DNA of 64,000 nt from NCBI RefSeq assembly GCF_904849725.1, contig NC_058521.1, forward strand, positions 564,034,176 to 564,098,175, written 5' to 3'. The DNA comes from Hordeum vulgare subsp. vulgare (Eukaryota; Streptophyta; Magnoliopsida; Poales; Poaceae). The notes beneath the pieces are model-generated. The model saw only the letters and a list, made by a program, of their open reading frames with translations, made no database searches and was not told the origin of the DNA. Positions 1 to 12,191 of this stretch are shown piece by piece; positions within the stretch are counted from its first letter, which is position 1; each line of letters begins with the position of its first letter. The position numbers and the translations under genes are program-made.

Positions 1-2316
1 TACGAGAATTGGTTGGCAGAACCATCTCGTTAACAACAAACAATGTAGTGATATTTTGCTTTTAACCCTCTCTCGATGTAGGAGAAAACTTGCTTTTCGC
101 TAAAAACTTATAGCCCCACCTGCCATATATGCATGTAGAATAGGTGATTATTATTTCACCCCCTCTCTTTGATGACTTGCCGGCATATTCAATATGCCTA
201 CCTAGACGGTTGCAACGTCTTATGTTGCAGATACTTTCTTCGACGAGTAAGTGTACGATTCAGGGTTACGGTCCGCACTCAACTTGCCGTTGGTGTTATT
301 TGGGACTCCACTCCCTTGACTGCTTCCGCTGAGATTTTAAGGTATATATCAGTTTTACGCTATTTACATGTGATTGCACTTTGATATATACATTGATGTA
401 CAGTGTGTTGGAAATATGCCCTAGAGGCAATAATAAATTAGTTATTATTATATTTCTTAGTTCATGATAATCGTTTATTATCCATGCTATAATAGTATTG
501 ATTGGAAACACAGTGCATGTGTGGATACATAGACAAAACACTGTCCCTAGTAAGCCTCTAGTTGACTAGCTCGTTGATCAAAGATGGTCAAGGTTTCCTG
601 ACCATAGGCAAGTGTTGTCACTTGATAACGGGATCACATCATTAGGAGAATCATGTGATGGACTAGACCCAAACTAATAGACGTAGCATGTTGATCGTGT
701 CATTTTGTTGCTACTGTTTTCTGCGTGTCAAGTATTTGTTCCTATGACCATGAGATCATATAACTCACTGACACCGAAGGAATGCTTTGTGTGTATCAAA
801 TGTCGCAACGTAACTGGGTGACTATAAAGATGCTCTACAGGTATCTCCGAAGGTGTTCGTTGAGTTAGTATGGATCGAGACTGGGATTTGTCACTCCGTG
901 TGACGGAGAGGTATCTTAGGGCCCACTCGGTAATACAACATCACACACAAGCCTTGCAAGCAATGTGACTTAGTGTAAGTTGCGGGATCTTGTATTATGG
1001 AACGAGTAAAGAGACTTGCCGGTAAACGAGATTGAAATAGTTATACGGATACTGACGATCGAATCTCGGGCAAGTAACATACCGAAGGACAAAGGGAATG
1101 ACATACGGGATTATATGAATCCCTGGCACTAAGGTTCAAACGATAAGATCTTCGTAGAATATGTAGGATCCAATATGGGCATCCAGGTCCCACTATTGGA
1201 TATTGACCGAGGAGTCTCTCGGGTCATGTCTACATAGTTCTCGAACCCGCAGGGTCTGCACACTAAAGGATCGACGTTGTTTTATGCGTATTTGAGTTAT
1301 ATGGTTGGTTACCGAATGTTGTTCGGAGTCCCGGATGAGATCACGGACGTCACGAGGGTTTCCGAAATGGTCCGGAAACGAAGATTGATATATAGGATGA
1401 CCTCATTTGGTTACCGGAAGGTTTTCATGCATTACCGGAAAAGTTTCGGGCTCATCGGTAGTGTACTGGGAGTGCCGGGAGGGGTGCCGGGGACCATCAG
1501 GAGGGGTGTCACGCCCCAAGGGGTCTCATGGGCTATGGGAAGAGATAAACCAGCCCCTAGTGGGCTGGAATAAGTTCCCACTAAGGCCCATAAGGTTTGA
1601 GAAGGAAAAAAACACAAGGTGGAAAGAGTTTCCAAGTGGGAAGGTGGAATCCTACTCCAAGTAGGATTGGAGTAGGACTCCTCCACCTCCATTTTCGGCC
1701 AAAACTTTAGGTTTTGAGGCTGCCTCCTCCCCTCCCTCCCTCCTATATATAGTGGGGTTTTAGGGCTGATTTGAGACGACTTTTGCCACGGCAGCCCGAT
1801 CTAATACCTCCACGGTTTTACCTCTAGATCGCGTTTCTGCGGAGCTCGGGCGAAGCCCTGCTGAGATTAGATCACCACCAACCTCCGGAGCGCCGTAACA
1901 CTGCCGGAGAACTCATCTGCCTCTCCGTCTCTCTTGCTGGATCAAGAAGGCTGAGATCATCGTCGAGTTGTACGTGTGCTGAACGCGGAGGTGCCGTCCG
2001 TTCGGCACTAGATCGGAGCGGATCGTGGGACGGATCGCGGGACGGTTCGTGGAACGGTTCGTGGGGCGGATCGAGGAACGTGAGGACGTTCCACTACATC
2101 AACCGCGTTTCTTAACGCTTCTGTTGTGTGATCTACAAGGGTACGTAGATCGGAAATCCCCTCTCGTAGATGGACATCACCATGATAGGTCTTCGTGCGC
2201 GTAGGAAAAATTTTGTTTCCCATGCGACGTTCCCCAACACTGTGTGTGCCAGCATACTGATCCAGGGATGGCACAGATACACAGAGGCTTGACTCGTTTT
2301 GAGTCGGGTCGCTACA
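1..2316 (-). mobile_element. LTR of a TGTAGCGACC-type retrotransposon, cut by window edge
   Basis: Read on the minus strand, this LTR begins TGTAGCGACCCGACTC at 2316 and runs left past position 1. It is interrupted at 406-2239 by a BARE1-type solo LTR. Removing that insert gives one continuous stretch (1-405 plus 2245-2316). The start matches a Triticeae LTR type I know only from its TGTAGCGACCCGAC opening, so I give no family name. It sits inside the LINE reverse transcriptase: the LINE reading frame stops at 2317. The other end and target duplication are outside the window. It could also be a solo LTR. Confidence 0.55.
406..2239 (+). mobile_element. Solo BARE1/WIS-type Copia LTR
   Basis: This 1834-bp LTR opens TGTTGGAAATATGCCC and ends GTTCCCCAACA, like the LTRs at 58702-60520 and 60931-62753. 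No primer-binding site or internal domain follows. It is flanked by CAGTG (401-405) and CTGTG (2240-2244), a 5-bp target duplication with one mismatch, so it is a solo LTR left by LTR-LTR recombination rather than a truncated element. The LTR TATA box (TATATATA) is at 1744-1751. Open frames within it, such as the one at 1277-1573, are also seen in the other copies and are not genes. Confidence 0.87.
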
Positions 2317-3119
2317 AGAACAATTCGCTTTTATGGAAGTTAATCTTAAGACCCGAAAGTCGCTCAAATGCTCACAAAATCAGTTTTAAGTTACGAGCTT
2401 TTTCGATGTCATGTTCCATAAAAATAATTGTGTCGTCGGCATATTGAAGAATCGATAAACCACCATCGACTAGATGTGGAATCACACCTTCAATTTGGCC
2501 CACGGATTTTGAGCGTTCGATCAATATGGGCAACATATCAGCCACTATATTAGATAGCATTTGCGATATCGGGTCTCCTTGTCTAAGACCTTTTTTCGTT
2601 TGGAAGAATTTGCTATTGTCATCATTGACTTTAATGTCTACACTTCCTCCCGAAACAAACCTATCTATTAACGCTCTCTACTCAGAAGAAAAACCTTTCA
2701 TTCTGAGTGTTTGCTGAAGAAAAGACCAATTGACTTTATCATAGGCTTTCTCAAAATCGACTTTGAGAATAACCCCATTCAGCTTTTTCCTATGTAGTTC
2801 GTGCACTGCTTCATGTAAGATCGCCACCCCATCCAGGATATTCTGACCTTGCATAAAGGCCGTGTGAGATGGATGAACCACATGATCTGCCACTCTGTTC
2901 AATCGAATCGTAGAGACTTTGGTAAATATTTTAAAACTAACGTTAAGGAGGCATATGGGTTTGTATGTTGAATCCTTTCAGCCTCATTAACCTTAGGTAA
3001 TAAACTTATCTCACCAAAATTGAGATGAAACAACTCTATTTGTTCATCATGAAGACATGCGAACAATTGTAATAGATCATACTTGATGACATCCCACAAA
3101 TTCTGATAAAACTCAGTCG
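2317..3119 (-). pseudogene. LINE ORF2 reverse transcriptase fragment
   Basis: Non-LTR (L1-like) reverse transcriptase, which copies LINE RNA at the nicked target. From high to low coordinates it shows WDVIKYDLLQLF near 3090, LLPKVNEAERIQ, LKVDFEKAYDKVNW (RT motif A, near 2740) and LQYADDTIIF (catalytic YADD, near 2430). Several frameshifts and stops break it into at least three frames. Its N-terminal side continues at 33914, where the endonuclease frame ends in DGF and this piece resumes with PTEFYQN, so a 30.8-kb Gypsy compound splits one LINE. Its C-terminal side is cut at 2316 by another LTR. Clearly non-functional. Confidence 0.86.
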
Positions 3120-3124
3120 GATAG

Positions 3125-4719
3125 TGCTACGGCAACAAAAATCCTTCCCCGGCAACGGCGAGAAATTCTTCTTGCTACTTCTCAAACAATAGCGCCAAAA
3201 ATTGACATGTTGACGGAGACTTGCTTGCGTCGATTTTTACCTTGAAGAGGAAAGGGAAATGCAACACAGGAGCAGTAAGTATTTCCCTTAGTTTGAGAAC
3301 CAATGTATCAATCCAGTAGGAGAATCTTGTCAAGTCCAGAGTACCTACGCAAACACAAACGAGCTTGCACCCAACGCTATGAAGGGGTTGTCAATCCCTT
3401 CAAGATTGATTGCAAAGTGAGATCTGAAGGAAGAAAGTGCAACGAAGTAAAAGAGTAAGGTTGAAAATATAGTGTGCAGTAGACCTGGGGGCCATAGTGT
3501 TCACTAGAGGCTTCTCTCAAAATAGCAAATATTACGGTGGGTGAACAAATTACTGTCGAGCAATTGATAGAACCACGCAAAGTCATGACGATATCTAAGG
3601 CAATGATCATACATATAGGCATCACGTCCGAGACAAGTAGACCGATACTTTCTGCATCTACTACTATTACTCCACACATCGACCGCTATCCAACATGCAT
3701 CTAGTGTATTGAGTTCATGACGAACAGAGTAATGCCTTAAGCAAGATGACATGATGTAGAGGGATAAACTCAAACCAATGATGAAAACCCCATCTTTTTA
3801 CCCTTGATGGCAACAACACGATGCGTGCCTCGCTGCCCCTTCTGTCACTGGGAGAGGTCACCGCACGGTATGAACCCAAAACTAAGCACTTCTCCCATTG
3901 CAAGAATCATAGATCAAGTTGGCCAAACAAAACCCACAACTCGAAGAGAATTACAAGGATATGAAATCATGCATATAAGAGATCAGAAAAAACTCAAATA
4001 AGATTCATAGATAATCTGATCATAAATCCACAATTCATCGGATCTCGACAAACACACCGCAAAAGAAGATTACATCGGATAGATCTCCATGAAGATCATG
4101 GATAACTTTGTATTGAAGATCCAAGAGAGAGAAGAAGTAGTCTATCTACTAGCTATGGACCCGTAGGTCTATGGTGAACTACTCACGCATCATCGGAGAG
4201 GTCATGGTGTTGATGAAGAAGCCCTCCGTATCCGAATCTCCCCCTCCGACAAGGCACCAGAACGTGCCCCAGATGGGATCTTGCATAGACAAAAGCTTGC
4301 GGTGGCGGAAAAGTACTTTTGAAGATCTCCTGATTTTTTCTGGAATTTTTGGGATTATATAGGTGAAAGACCTAGGGCAGAGGTGGCCCATGGAGCCCAC
4401 AAGCCTGGGAGGCGCGGGCACCCCTGGCCGCGGCTAGGGGGCTTGTGGGGTCCGTGGTGGCCCCCTGACCTGGTTCTCACGCTCCCCGATCTTCTTCTGT
4501 TTCGGAAAAAATATTTTTGGAAGTTTTGTTCCGTTTGGACTCCGTTTAAAATCCTCCTGTGAAAAGGGTCAAAAACACGGAACAAAACAGGAACTGGCAT
4601 TTGGCACCGAGTTAATAAGTTAGTCCCAAAATATATAAAAGGCATACAAAACATCCAAAGTTTGACAAGATAATAGCATGAAACCATCGAAAAATTATAG
4701 ATACGTTTGAGACGTATCA
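3125..4719 (-). repeat. Outer left LTR of the Gypsy compound (3' LTR)
   Basis: On the minus strand it starts TGATACGTCTCAAACG at 4719. The usual family end, GAAGTAGCA, falls at 3173. A further 48 bp (3125-3172) carries a degenerate primer-binding motif (CGCCGTTGCCGGGGA) before the LINE resumes. The regular LTR (3173-4719) is 1547 bp, close to the 1549-bp solo LTR at 32188-33736. In sequence it groups with that solo LTR and not with the middle LTR. A polypurine tract lies directly upstream at 4720-4734. Confidence 0.8.
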
Positions 4720-4734
4720 AGCATCCCCAAGCTT
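4720..4734 (-). other. Polypurine tract next to the outer left LTR
   Basis: Minus strand AAGCTTGGGGATGCT directly before TGATACG. This is the usual plus-strand primer position of an LTR retrotransposon. The same core recurs at 19395-19409 and 26117-26130 next to other LTRs, and inside two hairpins near 6680-6764. Confidence 0.75.
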
Positions 4735-6803
4735 AACTCCTGCTCGTCCTCGAGTAGGGAAGTGATAAAGACTGAATTTTTGATGTGGAATGCTACCTAG
4801 TATAATTGTCCTTTGTAACTTCTTTCATGTGACATGAATGTTCAGATCCGTAAGATTCAAAACAATAGTTTGCTATTGAGATGAAAATAATAATACTTCA
4901 AGAAAACTAGCAAGTTAATCATGAACTTTCAAAATAACAAGGCCAAGGAAAGTTATCCCTACAAAATCATATAGTCTGGCTATGCTCCATCATCCTCACA
5001 CAACTAATGTAAATCATGCACAACCCCGGTATTGGCCAAGTAATTCTTTTCACACTCTTACTTTCTCAAACTTTTTATAACTATCACGCAAGACATGAGC
5101 ATGAGCCATGGATATAGCACTATAGGTGGAATAGAGTGTGGTGGTGGTTGTGAGACAAAAAGGAGGAGATGGTCACATTAACTCGGCATATCAAAGGGCT
5201 ATGGAGATGCCCATTAATAGATATAAATGTGAATGAGTAGGGATTGTCATACAAAGGATGCACTAGAGCTATAAGTATGTGAAAGCTCAAAAGGAGAACT
5301 AGTGGGTGTGCATCCAACTTGCTTGCTCACGAAGACCTTGGGCAATTTTGAGGAAGCCCATCATTGGAATATACAACCCAAGCTATATAGTAAAGATTCC
5401 CACTAGCATATGGTGGTGATGAAACAAGAGGCTCTCAATCATGAAGAACATGGTGCTATTATGAAGCACAAGTGTGGAAAAAGATAGTAGCATTGTCCCT
5501 TCTCTCCTTTTCTCTCTTTTTTTTATTTTTTTTTATTTGGGCTCTTGGGCCTCTTTCCATATATCTTTTTTTATTGTGGGAAACTTTGGCCTCTTTTTTT
5601 TTATTTCCTCACATGGGACAATGCTCTAATAATGATGATCATCACACTTTTATTTACTCACAACTCAAAGCTTAGAACGATGATGACTCTATAGGAAATG
5701 CCTCCGGCAGTGTACCGGGATGTGCAACGATCTAGCTTGGCGTATGACGTTGAAACATCTCTCTAGCTATCTTACGATCATGCAATGGGAATATGAGAGT
5801 GATGGCACGAGTCATGAGACGGAACGGTGGGAGTTGCATGGCAATATATCTCGGAATGGCTATGAAAATTCCATAGTAGGTAGGTATGGTGGCTATTTTG
5901 AGGAAGGCATATGGTGGGTTTGTGCACCGATGAAAATTGCGCGGCACTAAAGAGGCTAGCAATGGTGGAAGGTGAAAGTGCATCTATACCATGGACTCAC
6001 ATTAGTCATGAAGTACTCACATACTTGTTGCGAAAGTTTTTATTAGTAATCGAAACAAAGTGCTAAATGCATACTCCTAGGGGAAGGGTTGGTAGCTGTT
6101 AACCATCGCACGATCCCGACCTCAACACAAAGGATGACAATCAATAGATCAATTATGCTCCGACTTCCTAACATAGCGGTTCACCATACGTGCATGGTAC
6201 GGGAATCACTAACTTCAACACAAGTATTTCTAGATTCACAACACCCTACTAACATAACTCTTAATATTACCAATTCCATGTCTCAAGACTAATTGAGAGG
6301 AATCAAGACTTCTCTTTCTACTCAATGCACATGAAGATGGAGGTTTTTGTATCCTCTTTGGGTACCTATCACCTTTGGGACTACTTTCATAGCACAAGCT
6401 AACTACCAAGTCACGCACCGCCGTCATCTAAAAGATCTAAGTGAAGCACATAGAGCAAAACTATCTAGCTCAAAAGATATAAGTGAAGCATGGTGAGCAT
6501 TCTAGCAAAATCACGATGTGTGCATGTCTCTCTCTCAAAAAGGTGTGCAGCAAGGATGATTGTGACACAACAAAAAGACAATACTCCTATGATACAAGAC
6601 GCTCCAAGCAAAACACATATCATGTGGTGAATAAAAATATAGCTCCAAGTAATGTTACCGATGGATTGAAGACGAAAGAGGGGATGCCTTCCCGGGGCAT
6701 CCCCAAGCTTAGGGATTTTGGTGTCCTTGAATTTGACTTGGGATGCCTTGGGCATCCCCAAGCTTGACCTCTTTCCACTCCTTATCTCTTTGTCCATGAG
6801 ATC
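4735..6803 (-). other. Non-coding 3' internal region of the first Gypsy unit
   Basis: I see no credible coding sequence. The stretch aligns along its length with 19410-21470 and 26131-28250, the corresponding parts of the other two minus-strand elements. Shared features are a T-rich block near 5515-5610 and the hairpin pair near 6680. It ends where the plus-strand element at 6804 is inserted and resumes at 16181. Confidence 0.7.
6680..6764. repeat. Two adjacent hairpins sharing the polypurine-tract motif
   Basis: Hairpin 1 has arms GGGGATGCC (6680-6688) and GGCATCCCC (6696-6704). Hairpin 2 has arms GGGATGCC (6740-6747) and GGCATCCC (6751-6758). Each is followed by AAGCTT. The pair is present in the other two elements, at 21338-21362 with 21397-21416 and at 28128-28151 with 28189-28208. 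On the coding strand each reads AAGCTTGGGGATGC, the same as the polypurine tract beside the LTR. In copy B one arm of hairpin 2 is weakened by substitutions. Confidence 0.8.
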
Positions 6804-8517
6804 TGATACGTCTCCATCGTATCTACTTTTCCAAACTCTTTTGCCCTTGTTTTGGACTCTAATTTGCATGATTTGAATGGAACTAACCTGGACTGACGTT
6901 GTTTTTAGCAGAATTGCCTTGGTGTTATTTTTGTGCAGAAATCAAAGTTCTCCAAACGTCCTGAAAATTTACGGGGAGCAGTTTTGGAAAATATCAAAAA
7001 TATTTGTGCCAAGTTCCACCTCAGGGGGTGGGCCAGTGGGCCACAAGCCCTTGCTCCGCCACCACCCCCCGTGGTGGCGTGGTGCAGGCTTGTGGGGCCC
7101 ACATGGCTCTGCCGCCCCCAATCTCAGGTCTATAAGATCCCTTTCGTCCCAGAAATATAAAAAGAGAAGTTTTCGTCGCATTTTCGGTACGAAGGCGCCG
7201 CCACCACCTGTTCTTCTTTTGGAGGGCAGATCTGGAGTCTGTCTTGGGCTCCGGAGAGGGGAAATCGTCGCCATCGTCATCATCAACCTTCTTCCCTCTC
7301 CAATTCCATGAAGCTCTTCGTCGTTCGTGAGTAATCTATTCGTAGGCTCGCTGGGCGGTGATGAGTAGGATGAGATCTATCATGTAATCGAGTTAGTTTT
7401 GATGGGGATTGATCCCTAGTATCCACTCTGTTCTGAGATTGATATTGCTACTACTTTGCCATGCTTAATGCTTGTCACTAGGGCCCGAGTGCCAGGATTT
7501 CAGATCTGGAATTATTATGTTGCCACCAATATATTTGTGTTTTAGATCCGATCTTGCAAGTTGTAGTTACCTACTATGTGTTATGATCCAGCAACCCCGG
7601 AGTGACAATAACCGGAACCACTCCCGGTGATGACCATAGTTTGAGGAGTTCATGTGCTCACCAAGTGCTAATGTGTTAGTCTGGTTCTTTATTAAAAGGA
7701 GAACCTTAATATCCCATAGTTTCCTTTTGGACCCCGCTGCCACGGGAGGGATGGACAATAGATGTCATGCAAGTTCTTTTCCCTAAGCACGTATGACAAC
7801 ACACGGAATGCATGCCTACATCACACTGACGAACGGGAGATAGCCACATATCTCTCCGTGTTATAGCTGTTGCATGATGAATATCATCCAAACAAATCAC
7901 CAACCCATTGCCTACGAGTTTGTCCCACTGTTGTTACTTGTTTTGCTCTGCTGCTGCTGCTACTATTGTTGCTACTGCTGTTACTTGTTTTGCTCTGTTG
8001 CTGCTACTACTACTGTTGCTACTGTTGTTTCTTGTCTTGCTCTGCTGCTACTGTTGCTACTACTGCCGCTTGCTACTGTTGCTACTTGCTACTGCTGTCA
8101 CTACTGTTGTTCCTTGCCACTGCTGTTACTCGTTACACTGCTGCTACCTGCTACTATACTTTTTCGCTGACCGTTGACGGGAATTGACAACTTCCGTCAA
8201 CGCGGCAACGGAGGCGCCATTGATACAATCGTTAGGAATAGTTTGTCGTCAACAGATCGTTTCTGACACCGTTGTTATCATATTACTTTGTTGTTACTAC
8301 TTTGCTTGCAGATACTAATCTTTCAGGTGCGATCAACAAATTTGGGTCGAATACTCTACCCTCGAAAACTGCTGCGAACCCATGCGTTGGTGGGCCATCA
8401 ACAACATTCTTCTAGTTTCATTGCCGGGGAGTGCTAGCAGCATTCTTTTGCTACCGTTGCAGGAGAAGGTTTGTTGTCATCAGCATTCATCTAGCTATCG
8501 CCAGAGATTGCAAATCG
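6804..8517 (+). repeat. 5' LTR of the 6804-16180 element
   Basis: 1714 bp, starting TGATACGTCTCC. Its end is CAAATCG where the other LTR has CAAATCA, a mutated terminal CA. Compared with the 3' LTR it lacks about 65 bp near 8324 (the 3' LTR has a CTCGAGAGTATTCTCTC-containing segment at 15930-15995) and carries one fewer unit of the triplet-rich minisatellite. Confidence 0.88.
7936..8160 (+). repeat. Triplet-rich minisatellite inside the 5' LTR
   Basis: About three units of roughly 47 bp, each opening ACTTGTTTTGCTCTG or a variant and followed by runs of CTG, CTA and TTG triplets. It gives long leucine- and cysteine-rich open frames in all three forward frames; these are repeat artefacts and not proteins. 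The 3' LTR copy (15499-15770) has about four units. Confidence 0.8.
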
Positions 8518-8526
8518 GCTTTTTTC

Positions 8527-8544
8527 TGGCGCCGTTGCCGGGGA
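8527..8544 (+). other. tRNA-Asp-type primer-binding site
   Basis: TGGCGCCGTTGCCGGGGA lies 9 bases after the 5' LTR end. This is the usual minus-strand primer site of Triticeae Gypsy elements of this group. Confidence 0.85.
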
Positions 8545-8594
8545 GGTATTGCTATATTCTCTGAGTTACTTGGGATTTATATCTGCTGATCACT

Positions 8595-11390
8595 ATGAAG
8601 AATCTGAAGGATCCGAAGACCAAAGTCTTGCCCTCAACTACGAGGGGAGGTAAGGAATTTCCATCTAGCTCTGCACTTGATTCACCTTCAGTTATGAGTA
8701 AGTTTGCGACATCACCTCCTGCTAGAAATATTGATATGTCGCATGTGCTTGATGATGCTTGTGATACTACTGCTAGAGATGCTATGCTTGATACTATGCC
8801 TGATACTGCTAGAGATGCTATGCTTGATACTATGCTTGATGCTATGCTTGATACTGCTAGAGTTACTCCTTTGCCTGATGTTCCACTAGGAGTGTTCCTT
8901 GATTCTCATATTGCTAGAGTTACTGCCAATGCTCGTGATGCTTCTGAAACTGCCGATACTATTGAAATAGAACCTGCTTTTGCTCCTGCTGGATCTAGCT
9001 CTCCTAGATATTAATTGCCTGATATACCTGAGGGTTATGTTATGGAGGGAGAGATAACTGAGGATTTTCTTGCGTGTAAGGATGCCTATGACGCTGAGAA
9101 ATTACTTCTCAAGTGGAAGGAAAAATCTCGGGAAGCTAGTATGAAAAATGACCCAAAGTTTGCCACTTCGCCTATCTTTGTCACCGATAAGGATTATGAA
9201 TTCTCTGTCGACCCTGAGATAATTTCTCTAGTCGAATCTGATCCTTTTCACGGTTATGAGTCTGAGACGGTCATAGCCCATCTTGCCAAACTATCCGAAA
9301 TAGCCAACCTTTTCACTAATGAGGAGAAGATCCGCCACTACTATATCCTTAAGTTGTTTCCTTTCTCTCTAACGGATGACGCTAAAGCCTGGTTCACCTC
9401 TCTTGCTCCTGGATGTGTGCATAGTCCCTAGAAGATGGTCTATTACTTCTGTGAGAAATATTTCCCTGCCCATAAGAAGCAAGCTGCCTTGCAGGAAATA
9501 TACAACTTTGCTCAACTCCAAGAAGAGAGTCTTCCACAAGCTTGGGGGAGGCTCGTCCAACTACAGAATGCTTTGCCTGATCACCCTCTTAAGAAGAACG
9601 ATATACTTGATATCCTCTATAACGGAATTACCGATGCCTCTAGAGACCACCTAGATAGTTGTGCCGGTTGTATTTTTAGGGAACGAACTGTAGAACAAGC
9701 CGAGACCCTACTGAATAACCTCTTGATCAACGATAATGCTTGGACTATTCCCGAACCACCTCCTAAGCCAACTCCTAAGAAAAGAGGTATTCTATTCCTC
9801 AGTCCCGAAGATATGCAAGAAGCCAAGAAATCTATGCAAGAGAAAGGCATAAGATCTGAAGATGTCAAAAATCTACCACCTATCGAAGAGATCCATGGTC
9901 TCGATAACCCAATACAGGTAGTGGAAGTGAATTCTCTGCGTAGGTTTGATGAGAGTGATATTCCTTTTGATAAACCTGCTAGCCTATGCTTTGATGAATT
10001 TGACAACTTTGTTGCCAAACAACAGAGTTTCAATGATTATGTTAGCAGACATTTGGAACAAAGTACTCGTATGCTTAGCCATTTAAGTGCTTGTGTAGAC
10101 AGAAATGTCAATGCTCTGAAGCTTCTGAGTAAACATGCCTCTATAATTACTACTCAGGTAGAACAAGTACTTAAAGCTCAGAATGACCTACTCAATGAAT
10201 TAAATGACAACTCTATCACAGTCATTACTAGAGGAGGAAAGATGACTCAGGAACCTTTGTATCCTGAAGGTCATCCTAAGAGAATTGATCAAGATTCTCA
10301 AGGAATCAATGCTGATACACCTAGTCATCCTAAGGAGAAGAAGAAGGATGATAGAAACCTGCACGCCAGTTCAACAAATACTGTCACACCTGAAGAACCT
10401 AATGATATTTCTGCGTCTGATGCAGAAACACAATCAGATGATGAACATGAACCTGGTGACAATATGGACAGTGATGTTCATAATGATTCTCAACCTAGCA
10501 ATGATGAGGATGTGGAGATTGAACCTACGGTTAATCCTGATAATCCACAACCTAAGAGATACGATAAGAATGACCTCACTGCTAGAAAGCATGGTAAAGA
10601 AAGGGAGCCATGGGTTCAGAGACCTATGCCCTTTCCTCCTAAGCCATCCAAGAAAAAGGATGATGAGGATTTTGAGCGCTTCGTTCAGATGATAAGACCC
10701 GGCTTTCTGCAGATGCGGTTAACTGATATGCTCAAGATGTCTCCATATGCCAAGTACATGAAAGATATTGTGACTAATAAACGAAAGATACCAGATCTTG
10801 AGATCTCCACCATGCTTGACAATTACACTTTCAAAGGTGGAACTCCTAAGAAACTTGGTGATCCCAGAGTGCCCACTATACCTTGCTCCATTAAAGGAAA
10901 CTACGTAAGAACTGCCTTATGTGACCTTGGGGCCGGTATTAGTGTTATGTCGCTTTCTCTTTATCGTAGACTTGAGTTGGATAAGTTGACACCCACTGAA
11001 ATTTCTCTGCAAATGGCCGACAAATCAACTGCTTTCCCTATCGACATTTGCGACGATGTGCCTGTTGTGGTTGCTAACACCACTATCTTAACAGACTTTG
11101 TTATCTTGGATATTCCCGAGGACGATGCCATGGCTATCATCCTCAGAAGACCCTTTTTAAACACTGAAGGGGCTGTTATAGATTGCAACAAAGGCAATGT
11201 CACTTTCCATGTCAACGGTAATGAGCACACAGTGCACTTTCCGAAGAAACGATATCCAGTACATTGCATCAATGCTATCGAAAGGACTTCATCGATTCTC
11301 ATTGGGAGCTTTGAATGCCCTATTCCTCGTGTCAAGATGAAGTATGATTTGCTTGTTGGGGAGATACATATCCCCATTGAGGTGACTTAG
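8595..11390 (+). pseudogene. gag plus aspartic protease ORF with two in-frame stops
   Basis: One frame of 932 codons opens with ATG at 8595, broken only by TAA (9012-9014) and TAG (9429-9431). The N-terminus holds a short tandem peptide repeat (ARDAMLDTM-like, encoded near 8770-8860). The retrotransposon gag core spans about 9270-9720 (AKAWFTSL, KYFPAHKKQ, QAWGRL). An acidic, proline-rich linker follows, then a retropepsin near 10860-11200 with active-site-like CDLGAGISVMS and the flap-side ILRRPFL region. Gag packages RNA and the protease matures it. Translation stops before any reverse transcriptase, unlike autonomous Gypsy polyproteins. The stops mean this copy is dead. Confidence 0.85.
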
Positions 11391-11559
11391 TGGCTATTCT
11401 AAAATTCTCCGTTCTCTCTTGCGATTCGAGAAGGTTTTGTCATAAGGACTTGATCAATCCCATTGACGGATTTCTTTAGATGACCATGAAATGGATGAAT
11501 CAAGGAGTCACATACCTGTGTTTTAAGCTTTAATTTATGTTGCTTAGAAGAAAAATGAT

Positions 11560-11790
11560 AGAATTAGTTTAGTTTTTCCTGTTTTCTGTTTTAGCGTCCC
11601 GGAGAAAAATACCTCGAAAATAAAAGTTCTCCGATGGTCCTGAAAATTTAGTATGATTTTTTCTGGAATTTTTGAAAATTTCTGGGCCTCAAAGCTGGCC
11701 TGGGGGCCTGACCAGTGGACCACAAGCCCTTGCTCGGCCACCACCACCCTGGTGGCGTGGTGCAAGCTTGTGGGGCCCACAGGCACCCCC
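11560..11790 (+). promoter_or_regulatory. Internal copy of LTR promoter-like sequence
   Basis: The segment resembles the LTR interior at about 6940-7110. Shared blocks include AAAGTTCTCC, CCTGAAAATTTA, CCACAAGCCCTTGCTC, GGTGGCGTGGTGCA and GCTTGTGGGGCCCAC, in the same order and strand. It sits between the protease stop (11390) and the extra ORF (12192). A consensus-like splice donor (TTG|GTAAGT) follows at 11941, and acceptor-like CAG sites occur near 12160-12173. I infer a possible separate promoter and spliced leader for the downstream ORF; transcription is not shown. Confidence 0.5.
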
Positions 11791-12191
11791 TCCACTCATT
11801 CCAGCTCCCAGCCTCTTCTTCCACCTCGAGAAAAAATTGTTTCGCAGCTCAAACCCGTGTTCTTGCTCATTTGGCTATGATTTTCGATCTCCTTGCTCAA
11901 AGCACCATTCTCTGAATCGTTTTGGGGAAATTACTCCTTGGTAAGTGACTCCTCCATTGGTCCAATTAGTTTTTGCTCTAGTGCTTTATCCTTCGCGTAT
12001 TCTTGCTACCTTGGTGACCCTGTTCTTGAGCTATAAAAGTTGATTTTAGTTGGTCCCAAGTAGTTTTAGCATGTGATACGATCTCTAGTCACTAGTAGGA
12101 GTAGTTGCTACAAGTTGGGTTAACCCTTATTCACTCTTCTTTCGAAGTCTCTAAAAATTTCAGAATTTTTCAGAGCTAGAAAAAGGAAAAG

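Noticed and set aside
1277..1573. Open frame repeated in three places (also 59576-59809 and 61807-62067)
   Set aside because: It is part of the BARE1-type LTR; repetition reflects LTR copies and not a conserved protein.
6877..7311. Open frame with a similar copy at 14443-14895
   Set aside because: Both lie at the same place in the two LTRs of one element, overlapping its promoter region.
7870..8187. Long leucine/cysteine-rich open frames in all three forward frames (also 15432-15790)
   Set aside because: They come from CTG/CTA/TTG triplet runs inside an LTR minisatellite; all frames stay open for the same reason and no domain is present.
8527..8544. tRNA-Asp-like sequence as a tRNA gene
   Set aside because: Only the 18-base primer-complementary part is present next to an LTR; no tRNA arms.
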